A stretch of DNA of 64,000 nt, from contig NZ_CP166730.1 of the NCBI RefSeq assembly GCF_041320665.1, positions 248,001 through 312,000 of the forward strand, in the 5' to 3' direction. The notes beneath the pieces are model-generated. The model ran no database searches and was not told the DNA's origin. It worked only from the letters and a program-made list of their open reading frames with translations. This DNA comes from Comamonas sp. GB3 AK4-5. GTDB taxonomy: Bacteria; Pseudomonadota; Gammaproteobacteria; Burkholderiales; Burkholderiaceae_C. Shown piece by piece: positions 9,597 to 18,445 of the stretch. Made by a program: the position numbers and the translations under genes. Every line of letters begins with the position of its first letter. Position 1 is the first letter of the stretch.

Positions 9597-10370
9597 TTAA
9601 ACCAAACTCGACCCACCATCCAGCACCAGCGCCTGGCCGGTCATATGCCGCGAAGCGTCCGAGGCCAGATAGGCCACGGTGCCCTTCAGATCTTCTTCAT
9701 TGCCGATGCGGCGCAGCGGCGCGCGGGCGATGAGTGCGTCGCCCAGCTTGTCGATCAGGCCGCTGGCCAGCTTGCTGGGGAAAAAGCCCGGGCAGATGGA
9801 ATTCACACGGATGCCGTAGGGTCCCCACTCGGAGGCCAGCACGCGCGCCAGGTGGACGGCGGCGGCCTTGGAGGTGTTGTAGGCCACGGTGTTCATGCCG
9901 GTGGGCGTGCCCTTGAAAGCGGCCACCGAGGCGGTGATGATCACATTGCCATGGCCCTGGGGAATCATCACGCGCTTGCCCACTTCGCGGGTCAGAAAAA
10001 ACGGCGCGTTGACGTTCAGGTTCATCACCTTGTGCCAGGCCTCGTCGGGGTAGTCCTCGGCCTTGGCACCCCAGGTGGCGCCGGCGTTGTTGATCAGAAT
10101 GTCTATGCCTTTGCAGCGCGCCAGCACATCGTCCACCAGGCCGGGAATGCGGTCGAACTGCTGCAGGTCGTTGGTGAAGGTTTCCACCTGGTAGCCCAGG
10201 CCCTGCAGATGGGCGCGGGCCTGCTCCAGCTCGTCGGCCTTGCGGGCGGTGATGGCCAGCTTGGCGCCCATCTCGCCCAGGGCCTCGGCCATTTGCAGGC
10301 CCAGGCCGCGCGAGCCGCCGGTGATCAGGGCCGTCTTGCCCGTCAGGTCAAACAATGCTTTCACGCTCAT
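9597..10370 (-). CDS. SDR family NAD(P)-dependent oxidoreductase
   Basis: A 257-residue classical short-chain dehydrogenase/reductase. The cofactor motif TGGSRGLG is at about residues 17-24, NNAG at about 92-95, and the catalytic Ser...YNTSK (Tyr, Lys) around 145-170, ending in the usual LVLDGGSS. Classical SDRs oxidise or reduce alcohols and ketones. It resembles gluconate 5-dehydrogenase/3-ketoacyl reductase-type members but the substrate is not readable. It is alone on the minus strand, upstream of an intergenic repeat that abuts its stop; the IclR gene lies behind it on the same strand. Confidence 0.9.
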   Translation of the reverse strand: MSVKALFDLTGKTALITGGSRGLGLQMAEALGEMGAKLAITARKADELEQARAHLQGLGYQVETFTNDLQQFDRIPGLVDDVLARCKGIDILINNAGATWGAKAEDYPDEAWHKVMNLNVNAPFFLTREVGKRVMIPQGHGNVIITASVAAFKGTPTGMNTVAYNTSKAAAVHLARVLASEWGPYGIRVNSICPGFFPSKLASGLIDKLGDALIARAPLRRIGNEEDLKGTVAYLASDASRHMTGQALVLDGGSSLV

Positions 10371-10533
10371 GTGCAGCTCTCCTTGGAGGAATGGGGTGGG
10401 GTGCAGAAATGCGAAAGCCCATGCTAGGGCGCAGGCCGGTGCGGCGCTGTCTTCTAAGTAACTGGGCGTCTCATGCGTGACGCGACAGCGGCAGCGATGG
10501 CGGCGTCTTCAGCGGCGGAAGGGATGCGCTGGG

Positions 10534-11364
10534 TCAGGCCCGGTAAATGGCCTGCTGCAGCCGCTGCACCAGGCGCAGCAGCTCGGGCTGGGCGCGTTGC
10601 AACAGCATTTCGGGCGAGACCAGACGGGACGGGCCGCCGCAGCTGATGGCCATCAGCGGCAGCCCACGGCCGGGCTGAAAGGCCAGGGCGATGGCATTCA
10701 CATGGGGCTGCCAATCGCCAAAGGAGCAGCTCAGCCAGGGTTGGACCCGGTCATGGGCCCGGGGCCACAGCGGCAGCTGGGCCTGGGCCACGGCCCATTG
10801 CTCGGGGGCATGGGCCTGCAGATAGTCCAGGGCCTGCTGCCGGTCGGTCGCCGTGGCGGCGGCCAGCCAGGCCCGGCCCATGGCCGTGGTGGCCAGGGGC
10901 AGGCGCGTGCCCATGTCCAGGTTGGAGACTATGGGCTGGGGGCAGGGGCAGTGCTCGATGTAGAGCATGTTGTGCCGGTCGCGTGTGCCCAAGGCAATCT
11001 CGGCCTGGGCCAGCTCGGCCAGGCGCTGCATCAGCGGCCGGGCCAGCTGGCGCACATCCAGGCCGGTGAGCATGGCGCTGCCCAGGGCCAGCGTGGCCGT
11101 GCCCAGGCGGTATTTGCCGGCCTCGGGCACATGGATGAGATAGCCCAGCTGGGTCAGGGTGCGCGTGAGCCGCGAGACCGTGGATTTGGGCAGGCCGCAG
11201 CGCTGGGCAATCTCCTGGTTGCCCAGCAGCTTCTCACCGGAGCGAAAGCAGGACAGCACGTCCAGCCCGCGCGCCAGCGCCGTCACAAAGTGGCGGTCTT
11301 CAGCGGGTGCGGGCGGGGGTGCAAGGGGCGGCATGCGAGAGGGCATCGGCCCACGATAGGCCAT
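10534..11364 (-). CDS. IclR family transcriptional regulator
   Basis: A 276-residue regulator with an N-terminal winged helix (ALARGLDVLSCFRSGE then PKSTVSRLTRTLTQLGYL, about residues 25-75) and a C-terminal IclR effector domain (about 100-270). A proline-rich tail precedes the helix-turn-helix. The start is uncertain: ATG 11364 is given, ATG 11346 is also in frame, and the longer frame to 11439 runs through the fpr terminator and is unlikely. IclR proteins bind small acids and often control neighbouring catabolic genes; the SDR gene 163 bases downstream on the same strand is a candidate target. Confidence 0.88.
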   Translation of the reverse strand: MAYRGPMPSRMPPLAPPPAPAEDRHFVTALARGLDVLSCFRSGEKLLGNQEIAQRCGLPKSTVSRLTRTLTQLGYLIHVPEAGKYRLGTATLALGSAMLTGLDVRQLARPLMQRLAELAQAEIALGTRDRHNMLYIEHCPCPQPIVSNLDMGTRLPLATTAMGRAWLAAATATDRQQALDYLQAHAPEQWAVAQAQLPLWPRAHDRVQPWLSCSFGDWQPHVNAIALAFQPGRGLPLMAISCGGPSRLVSPEMLLQRAQPELLRLVQRLQQAIYRA

Positions 11365-11423
11365 GGCCGCCCGCCTGGCTGTCACCTCGGTGTGCGGTGC
11401 TTTTTCTCGGCGCCAGGCCCATG

Positions 11424-11450
11424 AAAAAGGCCTGCGCAAGGCAGGCCTTT
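11424..11450 (-). terminator. Rho-independent terminator of fpr
   Basis: Read on the minus strand, AAAGGCCTGC pairs with GCAGGCCTTT around a short loop and continues into T5. It lies about 20 bases after the fpr stop. Confidence 0.85.
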
Positions 11451-11470
11451 GGTGTGGCGTGAAAGCGGTT

Positions 11471-12244
11471 TTACTTTTCCACGAAGGCGCGTTCGATCAC
11501 GAAGTCGCCCGGGGTGCTGGTATTGCCTTCCTTGAAACCGCGCTCTTCCATCATCTCCTTGAGCTCGGCCAGCATGGCGGGGCTGCCGCACAGCATGACG
11601 CGGTCGGTTTCCGGGTTCAGCGCGGGCAGGCCCAGGCATTGGGGGAAGGTGCCGGCCTTGATCTGGTCCGAGATACGGCCCTGGTTGCGGAAGGGCTCGC
11701 GCGTCACGGTGGGGAAGTAGTGCAGCTTGCCGGCCACGATTTCACCCAGGAATTCATGCTCGGGCAGCTCTTTCTCGAACAGCTCCTGGTAGGCCAGTTC
11801 CTTGACCTCGCGCACGCCGTGCACCACGACCACATTGTCGAAGCGCTCGTAGGTTTCGGGGTCGCGGGCCACGGCCAGCCAGGGCGCCATGCCGGTGCCG
11901 GTGCCCAGTAGGTACAGGTTTTTGCCAGGCAGCAGATAGTCGATCAGCAGCGTGCCCGTGGGCTTTTTGCCGACGATGATGGTGTCACCCACCTGGATGT
12001 TCTGCAGCTTGGAGGTCAGGGGGCCGTCGGGCACCTTGATGGACAAGAACTCCAGATGTTCCTCGTAATTGGGGCTGGCAATGGAGTAGGCCCGCAGCAG
12101 CGGCTTGCCGTCCACCTTCAGGCCAATCATGGTGAAGTGGCCGTTGGAAAAGCGCAGCGCAGTGTCACGGGTGGTGGTGAAAGAGAAAAGGCGGTCGGTC
12201 CAGTGGTGCACAGACAGCACGCGTTCTTCAAGAAAAGCACTCAT
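11471..12244 (-). CDS. fpr: Ferredoxin--NADP(+) reductase
   Basis: A 257-residue flavoprotein of the bacterial subclass of ferredoxin-NADP reductases, full length for proteobacterial Fpr. The FAD motif RAYSIASPNYEE is near residue 50, the NADP pyrophosphate-binding GTGTGMAPW near 115 and the CGSPAML motif near 215, with a C-terminal FVEK extension typical of the family. It passes electrons between NADPH and ferredoxin or flavodoxin, often for redox defence and Fe-S assembly. It ends in its own terminator and is divergent from the substrate-binding gene at 12480. Confidence 0.94.
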   Translation of the reverse strand: MSAFLEERVLSVHHWTDRLFSFTTTRDTALRFSNGHFTMIGLKVDGKPLLRAYSIASPNYEEHLEFLSIKVPDGPLTSKLQNIQVGDTIIVGKKPTGTLLIDYLLPGKNLYLLGTGTGMAPWLAVARDPETYERFDNVVVVHGVREVKELAYQELFEKELPEHEFLGEIVAGKLHYFPTVTREPFRNQGRISDQIKAGTFPQCLGLPALNPETDRVMLCGSPAMLAELKEMMEERGFKEGNTSTPGDFVIERAFVEK

Positions 12245-12479
12245 GATGGCAATGGAGAGTCAAACAGAAAGAACCAGGGCGGCAGGCATGCCGCGCCGGC
12301 GTAAAGCCGCTTTCGGTGGCGAAAAACGTCTGTTTGCAATGCCAGCGAGGGCGAAGGCGAGGCGTTTCATGGCGGCCGGGCGGTCCATGTTGGCAATGCG
12401 GTATTGTCCGGCAATTGGCTGCCCACAGGTACATTTCAGGGCCTAGCCTTGATATGGATTAGTGATAAGGAGAATGACA

Positions 12480-13700
12480 ATGCCGGTTTCCCCCCTGTTG
12501 ACGCGCCTGCGTTGGACCTTGCCATTGTGCATATGGGCGGCGACGCCGGCCTGGTCCCAAGGCGTGCTCAAGATCGGCGAAATCAACAGCTACAAGGCCA
12601 TGCCGGCCTTTCTGGAGCCCTATAAAAAAGGCATGGAGCTGGCCGTGGCCCAGGTGAATGCCAGCGGCGGCCTGCTGGGCAAGCAGGTGCAGCTGGTGGT
12701 GCGCGACGACAACGGCAACCCGGGCGATGCCGTGCGTGCGGCCGAGGAGCTCTACACCCGCGAGAAGATCGATGTGCTCACCGGCAGCTTTCTGTCGCCC
12801 GTAGGCATGGCGCTGACCGATTACGCGGGGCAGAAAAAGCGTTTCTTTCTGGCCAGCGAAACCCTGACCGACAAAGTGGTCTGGGCCAATGGCAACCGCT
12901 ACACCTTCCGCCTGCGCGGCTCCACCTATATGCAGACCGCCATGCTGGTGGAAGAGGCGCTGAAGCTGAAGAAAAAGCGCTGGGCCATCGTCTACCCGAA
13001 CTACGAATACGGCCAATCGGCCGTGGCCACCTTCAAGACGCTGATGAAGCAGGCCCAGCCCGACATCGAGTTCGTGGCCGAACAGGCTCCGGCCCTGGGC
13101 AAGATCGATGCCGGCTCGGTGGTGCAGGCCCTGGCCGACGCCAAGCCCGACGCTATCTTCAACGTGCTGTTCTCGGTAGACCTGGGCAAGTTTGTGCGCG
13201 AGGGCAATACCCGCGGCCTGTTCAAGGACCGCCAGGTGGTGGGCCTGCTTTCCGGCGAGCCCGAGTACCTGGATGCCTTGCGCAACGAGGCACCCGAGGG
13301 CTGGACCGTCACCGGCTACCCCTGGTATGCCATCAAGACGCCGGAGCACGAAGCCTTTCTCAAGGCCTATCAGGGTCGCTACAAGGACTACCCGCGCCTG
13401 GGCACCATCGTGGGCTACAACGCCATACAGTCGCTGGCCGCCGGCATCAAAAAGGCCGGCAGCACCGACACCGAAAAGCTGATTGCCGCCTTCCGTGGCC
13501 TGCCCGTGGCTACGCCCTGGGGCACCATCAGCTACCGCGCCCAGGACCACCAGTCCACCATGGGCGCCTTTGTGGGCAAGACCACGTTCAGCAAGGAAAT
13601 GAACCGCGGCGTGATGACGGACTTCCGCTATGCCGATGGCAAGGACTACCAGCCTTCGGATGAGGCGGTGAAAAAACTACGCCCCGCTTCGGCACAGTGA
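12480..13700 (+). CDS. ABC transporter substrate-binding protein (Liv-type, second system)
   Basis: A 406-residue periplasmic binding protein (Peripla_BP_6). Several starts lie close together; ATG 12480 is chosen because AAGGAGA at 12467-12473 gives normal spacing to it but not to ATG 12474. A signal peptide runs to about PAWSQG (residues 22-27), and the mature protein opens VLKIGEINSYKAMP, an unusual but recognised form for amino acid/amide/aromatic-acid binders. It heads the second Liv cluster: its fused permease and two ATPases follow after a terminator. Confidence 0.92.
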   Translation: MPVSPLLTRLRWTLPLCIWAATPAWSQGVLKIGEINSYKAMPAFLEPYKKGMELAVAQVNASGGLLGKQVQLVVRDDNGNPGDAVRAAEELYTREKIDVLTGSFLSPVGMALTDYAGQKKRFFLASETLTDKVVWANGNRYTFRLRGSTYMQTAMLVEEALKLKKKRWAIVYPNYEYGQSAVATFKTLMKQAQPDIEFVAEQAPALGKIDAGSVVQALADAKPDAIFNVLFSVDLGKFVREGNTRGLFKDRQVVGLLSGEPEYLDALRNEAPEGWTVTGYPWYAIKTPEHEAFLKAYQGRYKDYPRLGTIVGYNAIQSLAAGIKKAGSTDTEKLIAAFRGLPVATPWGTISYRAQDHQSTMGAFVGKTTFSKEMNRGVMTDFRYADGKDYQPSDEAVKKLRPASAQ

Positions 13701-13725
13701 GCGCATCCGCATCGCGCGCGAGGAC

Positions 13726-13749
13726 AAGCCACCGCTTTGGTGGCTTTTT
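13726..13749 (+). terminator. Rho-independent terminator after the binding-protein gene
   Basis: AAGCCACC pairs with GGTGGCTT around a five-base loop and runs into T5. It separates the highly expressed binding protein from the permease/ATPase genes, a common way to give the binding protein excess mRNA. Confidence 0.85.
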
Positions 13750-13893
13750 CGCAGCGGTGCCATGCGCATCGGCCTTGCAAAAAATAGGAGCGGGCCATGC
13801 CCGTATGACAAGGCTTTCAACCGTGTTTCGCGCTGAAATAAAATACCTATAAGCACAAGACGCTATGCATATAAAAAGAGGGAGCGCAGGGGA

Positions 13894-15810
13894 ATGAGTG
13901 CATCCGGCCTGCTGGCCCAGTTGCTCAACGGCCTGGCCAGCGCATCGTCGCTGTTCCTGGTGTCCGTGGGGCTGTCGCTGATTTTTGGCGTCACCCGCAC
14001 CATCAACTTTGCCCATGGCTCGTTCTACATGCTGGGTGCCTTCATGGCCTTCACCAGCGTGGAGCAACTGGCGCCGGTGCTGGGTTTCTGGCCTGCCCTG
14101 CTGCTGGCGCCGCTGGCCTGCGGCCTGCTGGGCGCGCTGGTGGAAATGCTGCTGCTGCGCCGCATCTATGCCGCGCCGGAGCTGTTCCAGCTGCTGGCCA
14201 CGTTTGCGCTGGTGCTGGTCATCAAGGATGCGGCCCTGTGGCTGTGGGGGCCGGAAGAGCTCTTCGGCCCGCGCGCGGCAGGCTTTGAGGGAGCGGTGGA
14301 CATTCTGGGCCGCCAGTTCCCCCGCTACGACCTGCTGCTGATGGCCGTGGGCCCGCTGGTGTTGCTGGGGCTGACGCTGCTGCTCACCCGAACCCGCTTT
14401 GGCACCTTGGTGCGCGCCGCCACCCAGGACAGGGAAATGGTGGGCGCCCTGGGCGTCAACCAGGCCTGGCTGTTCACGGCGGTATTTGCCCTGGGCACGC
14501 TGCTGGCCGGCCTGGGCGGTGCGCTGCAGCTGCCGCGCGAACCCGCCAGCCTGGAGATGGACATGCTCTCCATAGGCAGCGCCTTTGTGGTGGTGGTGGT
14601 GGGCGGCATGGGCAGTATCCCCGGCGCCTTTTTGGCCGCGCTGCTGGTGGCCGAACTGAAAGCGCTGTGCATCTGGCTGGGCGTGCAAGAGGTGGCGGGC
14701 GTGGAAATTTCATTTTCCAAGCTCACGCTGGTGGTGGAGTTTGTGGTCATGGCTGCCGTGCTGATCTGGCGCCCCTGGGGCCTGCTGGGCAAGCCCCAGT
14801 CCCTGGCACGCAGCAGCGCACCCGAGCAGCCGCTGCGCGCCGCAGGCCGGGGCAGCACCGCAGCCTGGCTGGGCCTGCTGGCGGGCCTGGTGCTGCTGCC
14901 GGTGGCCACCGGTGAGGCCATGGGCGCGGCCGGCAGCTATGCCAGCGTGCTGTTGACCGACATCTTTGTGACCGCGTTGTTTGCCGCCAGCCTGCACTTC
15001 ATCCTCGGCCCCGGTGGCATGCATTCCTTTGGCCATGCGGCCTATTTCGGCCTGGGCGCTTATGGCGCGGCCCTGCTGGTGCGCCTGGCCGGCCTGCCCA
15101 TGGAGGCGGCCCTGCTGCTGGGCCCGCTGCTGGCCGTGGCCGGTGCGCTGCTGTATGGCTGGTTCTGCGTGCGGCTGTCGGGCGTGTACCTGACCATGCT
15201 GACCCTGGCCTTTGCCCAGATCAGCTGGGCCATCGTTTTTCAGTGGGACGGCCTCACCGGCGGCAGCAACGGCCTCACCGGCGTCTGGCCGCCAGAGTGG
15301 GCATCGCAGGGTGCGGCCTTTTACTGGCTGGCGCTGGCGCTGTGCGCGGCTGGTATTTATCTGCTGCGCCGCCTGTTGTTCTCGCCCCTGGGCTATGCGC
15401 TACGTGCCTCCCGCGACTCGGCGCTGCGCGCCGACGCCATCGGCATAGACGTACGCCGCGTGCAGTGGACGGCCCTGGTGATTTCCGCCCTGTTTGCCGG
15501 CCTGGCCGGGGCGCTGTTTGCCTTCAGCAAGGGCGGTGTGGCGCCGGACGCCATGTCGGTCACCAAGTCGGTGGACGGCCTGGTCATGGTGCTGCTGGGC
15601 GGGGTGCAAACCCTGGCCGGCCCCGTGGTGGGGGCCGCCGCCTTCACCTGGCTGCACGACACCGTGGCACGCAACACCGAATACTGGCGCGCCCTGCTGG
15701 GCGCCACCATGCTGCTGCTAGTGCTGCTGTTTCCACAGGGAATTTCCGGTTTTGCGCAGCAGCTGTACGCACGTCTAGCTCCCAAAAGCAGAGCGGAGGC
15801 CAGGCCATGA
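13894..15810 (+). CDS. Fused LivH-LivM branched-chain amino acid-type ABC permease
   Basis: A 638-residue protein joins both Liv permeases. Residues 1-300 are LivH-like (NFAHGSFYMLGAF near 33; VVVGGMGSIPGAF near 232). A basic, low-hydrophobicity linker of about 30 residues follows. The rest is LivM-like (FGHAAYFGLGAYGAALL near 380; MVLLGGVQTLAGPVVGA near 565). The fusion replaces separate livH and livM, unlike the cluster at 4403-7703. Its stop overlaps the ATG of the following ATPase gene (ATGA). The frame is continuous and well populated with conserved motifs on both sides, so it is not a sequencing error joining two genes. Confidence 0.92.
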   Translation: MSASGLLAQLLNGLASASSLFLVSVGLSLIFGVTRTINFAHGSFYMLGAFMAFTSVEQLAPVLGFWPALLLAPLACGLLGALVEMLLLRRIYAAPELFQLLATFALVLVIKDAALWLWGPEELFGPRAAGFEGAVDILGRQFPRYDLLLMAVGPLVLLGLTLLLTRTRFGTLVRAATQDREMVGALGVNQAWLFTAVFALGTLLAGLGGALQLPREPASLEMDMLSIGSAFVVVVVGGMGSIPGAFLAALLVAELKALCIWLGVQEVAGVEISFSKLTLVVEFVVMAAVLIWRPWGLLGKPQSLARSSAPEQPLRAAGRGSTAAWLGLLAGLVLLPVATGEAMGAAGSYASVLLTDIFVTALFAASLHFILGPGGMHSFGHAAYFGLGAYGAALLVRLAGLPMEAALLLGPLLAVAGALLYGWFCVRLSGVYLTMLTLAFAQISWAIVFQWDGLTGGSNGLTGVWPPEWASQGAAFYWLALALCAAGIYLLRRLLFSPLGYALRASRDSALRADAIGIDVRRVQWTALVISALFAGLAGALFAFSKGGVAPDAMSVTKSVDGLVMVLLGGVQTLAGPVVGAAAFTWLHDTVARNTEYWRALLGATMLLLVLLFPQGISGFAQQLYARLAPKSRAEARP

Positions 15811-16568
15811 CGCTGCTGCAAGTCGATGCCATCAGCAAGGCTTTTGGCGGTGTGCAGGCCGTGCAAAAGGTCTCGTTCAGCCTGCAGGCCGGCGAGCTGC
15901 TGGCGCTGATAGGCCCCAACGGAGCGGGCAAGAGCACCACCTTCAACATGGTGGGCGGCCAGCTGGTGCCCGACAGCGGCCGCGTGCGGCTGGCGGGGCA
16001 GGACATCACCGGCCTGGCGCCACGCGCCATCTGGCGGCGCGGCGTGGGCCGTACCTTTCAGATCGCCCAGACCTTTGCCTCGCTGACCGTGGTGGAGAAC
16101 GTGCAACTGGCCCTGCTGTCGGCCGACCGGCGCATTTTTGCCTGGTGGCCACGCGCCGCCAACCACCGCCGTGGTGACGCCCTGGCCCTGCTGGCGCAGG
16201 TGGACATGCAGGCCCAGGCCGACCGCCCCTGCAGCGCTCTGGCCTATGGCGATGTGAAGCGCGTGGAACTGGCTATGGCCCTGGCCCATGACCCGCGCCT
16301 GCTGTTGATGGACGAGCCAACGGCCGGCATGGCGCCGGGCGAGCGCGTGGCGCTGATGCAGCTGACGCGCCGCATCGCCCGGGAGCGCGGCATGGGCGTG
16401 CTGTTCACCGAGCACAGCATGGACGTGGTCTTCGGCCAGGCCGACCGCGTGGCCGTGCTGGTGCGCGGCCAGTTGCTGGCCCAAGGCACGCCCCAGCAAA
16501 TGCGGGACGATCCACGCGTGCAGCAGGCTTATCTGGGCACGGGATTGGTGCTGGAGTCGCAGCAATGA
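15807..16568 (+). CDS. livG: ABC transporter ATP-binding protein LivG (second system)
   Basis: A 253-residue ATPase with Walker A GPNGAGKST (about residues 36-44), the LivG-type signature LAYGDVKRVE (about 150), Walker B LLLMDEPTAGMAP and switch His in FTEHSMD. The start overlaps the fused permease stop and the stop overlaps the livF ATG, so translation is coupled along the whole unit. It energises the fused LivHM permease. Confidence 0.92.
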   Translation: MTLLQVDAISKAFGGVQAVQKVSFSLQAGELLALIGPNGAGKSTTFNMVGGQLVPDSGRVRLAGQDITGLAPRAIWRRGVGRTFQIAQTFASLTVVENVQLALLSADRRIFAWWPRAANHRRGDALALLAQVDMQAQADRPCSALAYGDVKRVELAMALAHDPRLLLMDEPTAGMAPGERVALMQLTRRIARERGMGVLFTEHSMDVVFGQADRVAVLVRGQLLAQGTPQQMRDDPRVQQAYLGTGLVLESQQ

Positions 16569-17350
16569 ATCAAACCAATAGCAGCCAGCGCATGTCCAGC
16601 AAGCTTGAAGCGCCGAAAACACCTGAAACTCCTCTGCTGCAGGTGGAGCAGTTGAACGCCTGGTATGGCGCGGCGCATATCCTGCATGGCGTGTCGCTCA
16701 CCGTGGGCAGGGGCGAGGTGGTGGCGCTGATGGGGCGCAATGGTGCGGGTAAATCCACCACGCTCAAAAGCATTGCCGCCCTGGTGCCGCGTCGCGAAGG
16801 AAAAGTTTTTTTCATGGGCGCGGACATTGGCCGCCAGGCCCCGCACCAGATTGCCCGGCGCGGTCTGGGCTATGTGCCTGAAGACCGCCGCATCTTCACC
16901 GAGCTGACGGTGAGCGAAAACCTGGAAGTGGGGCGGCAGGCCGCGCGCCACTGGCCCGATGGCGCGGCCCTGCCGCACTGGACGCCTGAAAAGCTTTTTT
17001 CACTTTTCCCCAATCTGGGGGAAATGCCGCAGCGCCTGGGGGGGCGCATGAGTGGTGGCGAGCAGCAAATGCTGGCCGTGGCCCGCACGCTGATGGGCCA
17101 GCCCTATCTGGTGCTGCTGGATGAGCCCTCGGAGGGCGTGGCCCCCGTGATCGTGGAGCAGATGGCGCGCACCATCCTGGCGCTCAAGGCCCAGGGCATG
17201 GGCATTTTGCTGTGCGAGCAAAACCTGCCCTTTGCCCAGGTGGTGGCCGACCGCGCCTATGTGCTGGAAAAAGGCCAGATCGTGCACCAGGGCCCCATGG
17301 CCGCACTGGCGGGTGATGCGGCCGTGCGCCAGCAGTACCTGGGTGTGTAG
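16565..17350 (+). CDS. livF: ABC transporter ATP-binding protein LivF (second system)
   Basis: A 261-residue ATPase: Walker A GRNGAGKST (Arg instead of the more usual Ala or Pro in the loop), signature MSGGEQQM and Walker B LLDEPSEGVAP. An N-terminal extension of about 25 polar residues precedes the conserved LLQVEQLNAWYG; an internal ATG at residue 10 is an alternative start. The gene ends three bases from the convergent peptidase gene, and no terminator is visible between them. Confidence 0.92.
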   Translation: MNQTNSSQRMSSKLEAPKTPETPLLQVEQLNAWYGAAHILHGVSLTVGRGEVVALMGRNGAGKSTTLKSIAALVPRREGKVFFMGADIGRQAPHQIARRGLGYVPEDRRIFTELTVSENLEVGRQAARHWPDGAALPHWTPEKLFSLFPNLGEMPQRLGGRMSGGEQQMLAVARTLMGQPYLVLLDEPSEGVAPVIVEQMARTILALKAQGMGILLCEQNLPFAQVVADRAYVLEKGQIVHQGPMAALAGDAAVRQQYLGV

Positions 17351-17353
17351 CGG

Positions 17354-17953
17354 TCAGGGCGCTGGCGCCACGCTCAGCAGCGGTGTCAGCGGCTGCAGCT
17401 GGGGCGCGCGCAGCAGGCCGCTGGGCAGCAGGTAGCGGCCGTTGAGCAAGGGCAGGGTCACCTCGGTGAAGGCCGCATCCAGCGGCACACCGGCTTGCTG
17501 CCAGGCTTGCCAGGCCAGTGTGGTGCAGTAAACGCCATGGCCGCTATCGAGCAAGTCAAAGGCGCGGCCCTGCTGGGCCAGTGCCCAGTCCACGGCCTGC
17601 TGGCGGGCCTGGTCGCTGGCCTGCACGCGGTACAGCTGGTAGCTGCGGCTGCGTTGGGGGGCCAGGTAAAAGTCCAGGCTGTCCAGCACCACGGCGTCGG
17701 GCTGGCCGGGCTTTTCGGAGGGCGTGGCGTGCAACACCTGCCATTGGCCTGGTGCACCGGGCTGGGCCACCAGCAGGCCCACATGGCTGAACTCGCCACG
17801 GTCCACGGCACGCACCAGCTGGCTGACGCTTTCCGTGCCCTGGCGAAAAATCAGGTCACCCGCAGCGGCCTGTGCAGGCAGTTGCGGCGCGGCGAACAGC
17901 GTGGAGCAGCCCAGCCAGAGCATGGCAGCGGCGCAGTGCCGCCCCAGCGTCAC
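17354..17953 (-). CDS. YiiX/YebB-like NlpC/P60-superfamily (permuted papain-like) cysteine peptidase or amidase
   Basis: A 199-residue exported protein. I place the start at GTG 17953, which overlaps the stop of the lipoprotein gene (GTGA) and has GGAAAG upstream; a longer in-frame GTG at 17986 exists. A signal peptide ends near AQA. The core has the GDLIFRQG strand, the catalytic His in EFSHVGLLV (about residue 57) and the catalytic Cys in GVYCTTLAW (about 137), the permuted order of this family. Members act on cell-envelope peptides or lipids; the substrate is unknown. The overlap with the lipoprotein gene suggests the two proteins work together in the envelope. Confidence 0.75.
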   Translation of the reverse strand: MTLGRHCAAAMLWLGCSTLFAAPQLPAQAAAGDLIFRQGTESVSQLVRAVDRGEFSHVGLLVAQPGAPGQWQVLHATPSEKPGQPDAVVLDSLDFYLAPQRSRSYQLYRVQASDQARQQAVDWALAQQGRAFDLLDSGHGVYCTTLAWQAWQQAGVPLDAAFTEVTLPLLNGRYLLPSGLLRAPQLQPLTPLLSVAPAP

Positions 17954-18363
17954 AGCTGGACTTTCCAGACGCCGTTTTCCTGGCACAAATTGATGCGCTC
18001 GCGGCGGGTGCTGCCGTCGCGGTAGGTGACCAGCACCCAGACCTTGGTGACCTGGGTTTCCTCGGAGAACGCTCGCTCCACCACTTCCACTTGCTGCAAT
18101 CCGCCATTGGAGTCGATTTTTCTTTTGGCACCCGTCAGCAGGCGACGCAGCTTGTCTTCAAAGCTGGCCAGCTTTTCCGGTGCAATGGTGCGTGCGGAGA
18201 CCAAGCGGATGCTGTTGTCGAAATCGCCGGCCGCCACCAACTGGTAAAAGCGCTGGACCAGGGCGTCCTGGCTTTCCGTGGCGGAGGGGGCGGTGGCGCA
18301 GGCCGCAAGGCCCAGTGCGGAGAACATGGTGAAGCAGGCCAGCAGACAGTGGCGACGGGACAT
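17950..18363 (-). CDS. Putative lipoprotein, DUF4878-like
   Basis: From ATG 18363 this is a 137-residue protein with a lipoprotein signal: two Arg, a hydrophobic stretch, then a lipobox LAAC with Cys near residue 22. An upstream ATG at 18387 gives eight more residues. The mature part (QDALVQRFYQLVAAGDFDNS, then VVERAFSEETQVTKVWVLVTY, quoted in short pieces) matches the small NTF2-like fold of DUF4878 lipoproteins, which begin with a helix typical of solute-accumulation folds. No function is known for that family. Its stop overlaps the start of the peptidase gene. Confidence 0.65.
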   Translation of the reverse strand: MSRRHCLLACFTMFSALGLAACATAPSATESQDALVQRFYQLVAAGDFDNSIRLVSARTIAPEKLASFEDKLRRLLTGAKRKIDSNGGLQQVEVVERAFSEETQVTKVWVLVTYRDGSTRRERINLCQENGVWKVQL

Positions 18364-18445
18364 CGGGGCAGAAACAGACACAGCCATCCAAGGGGAATAG
18401 AGAGCGCGCCAGTGTAGTGGCGCGCTGCGCCCTGGGCGCCGAGTT

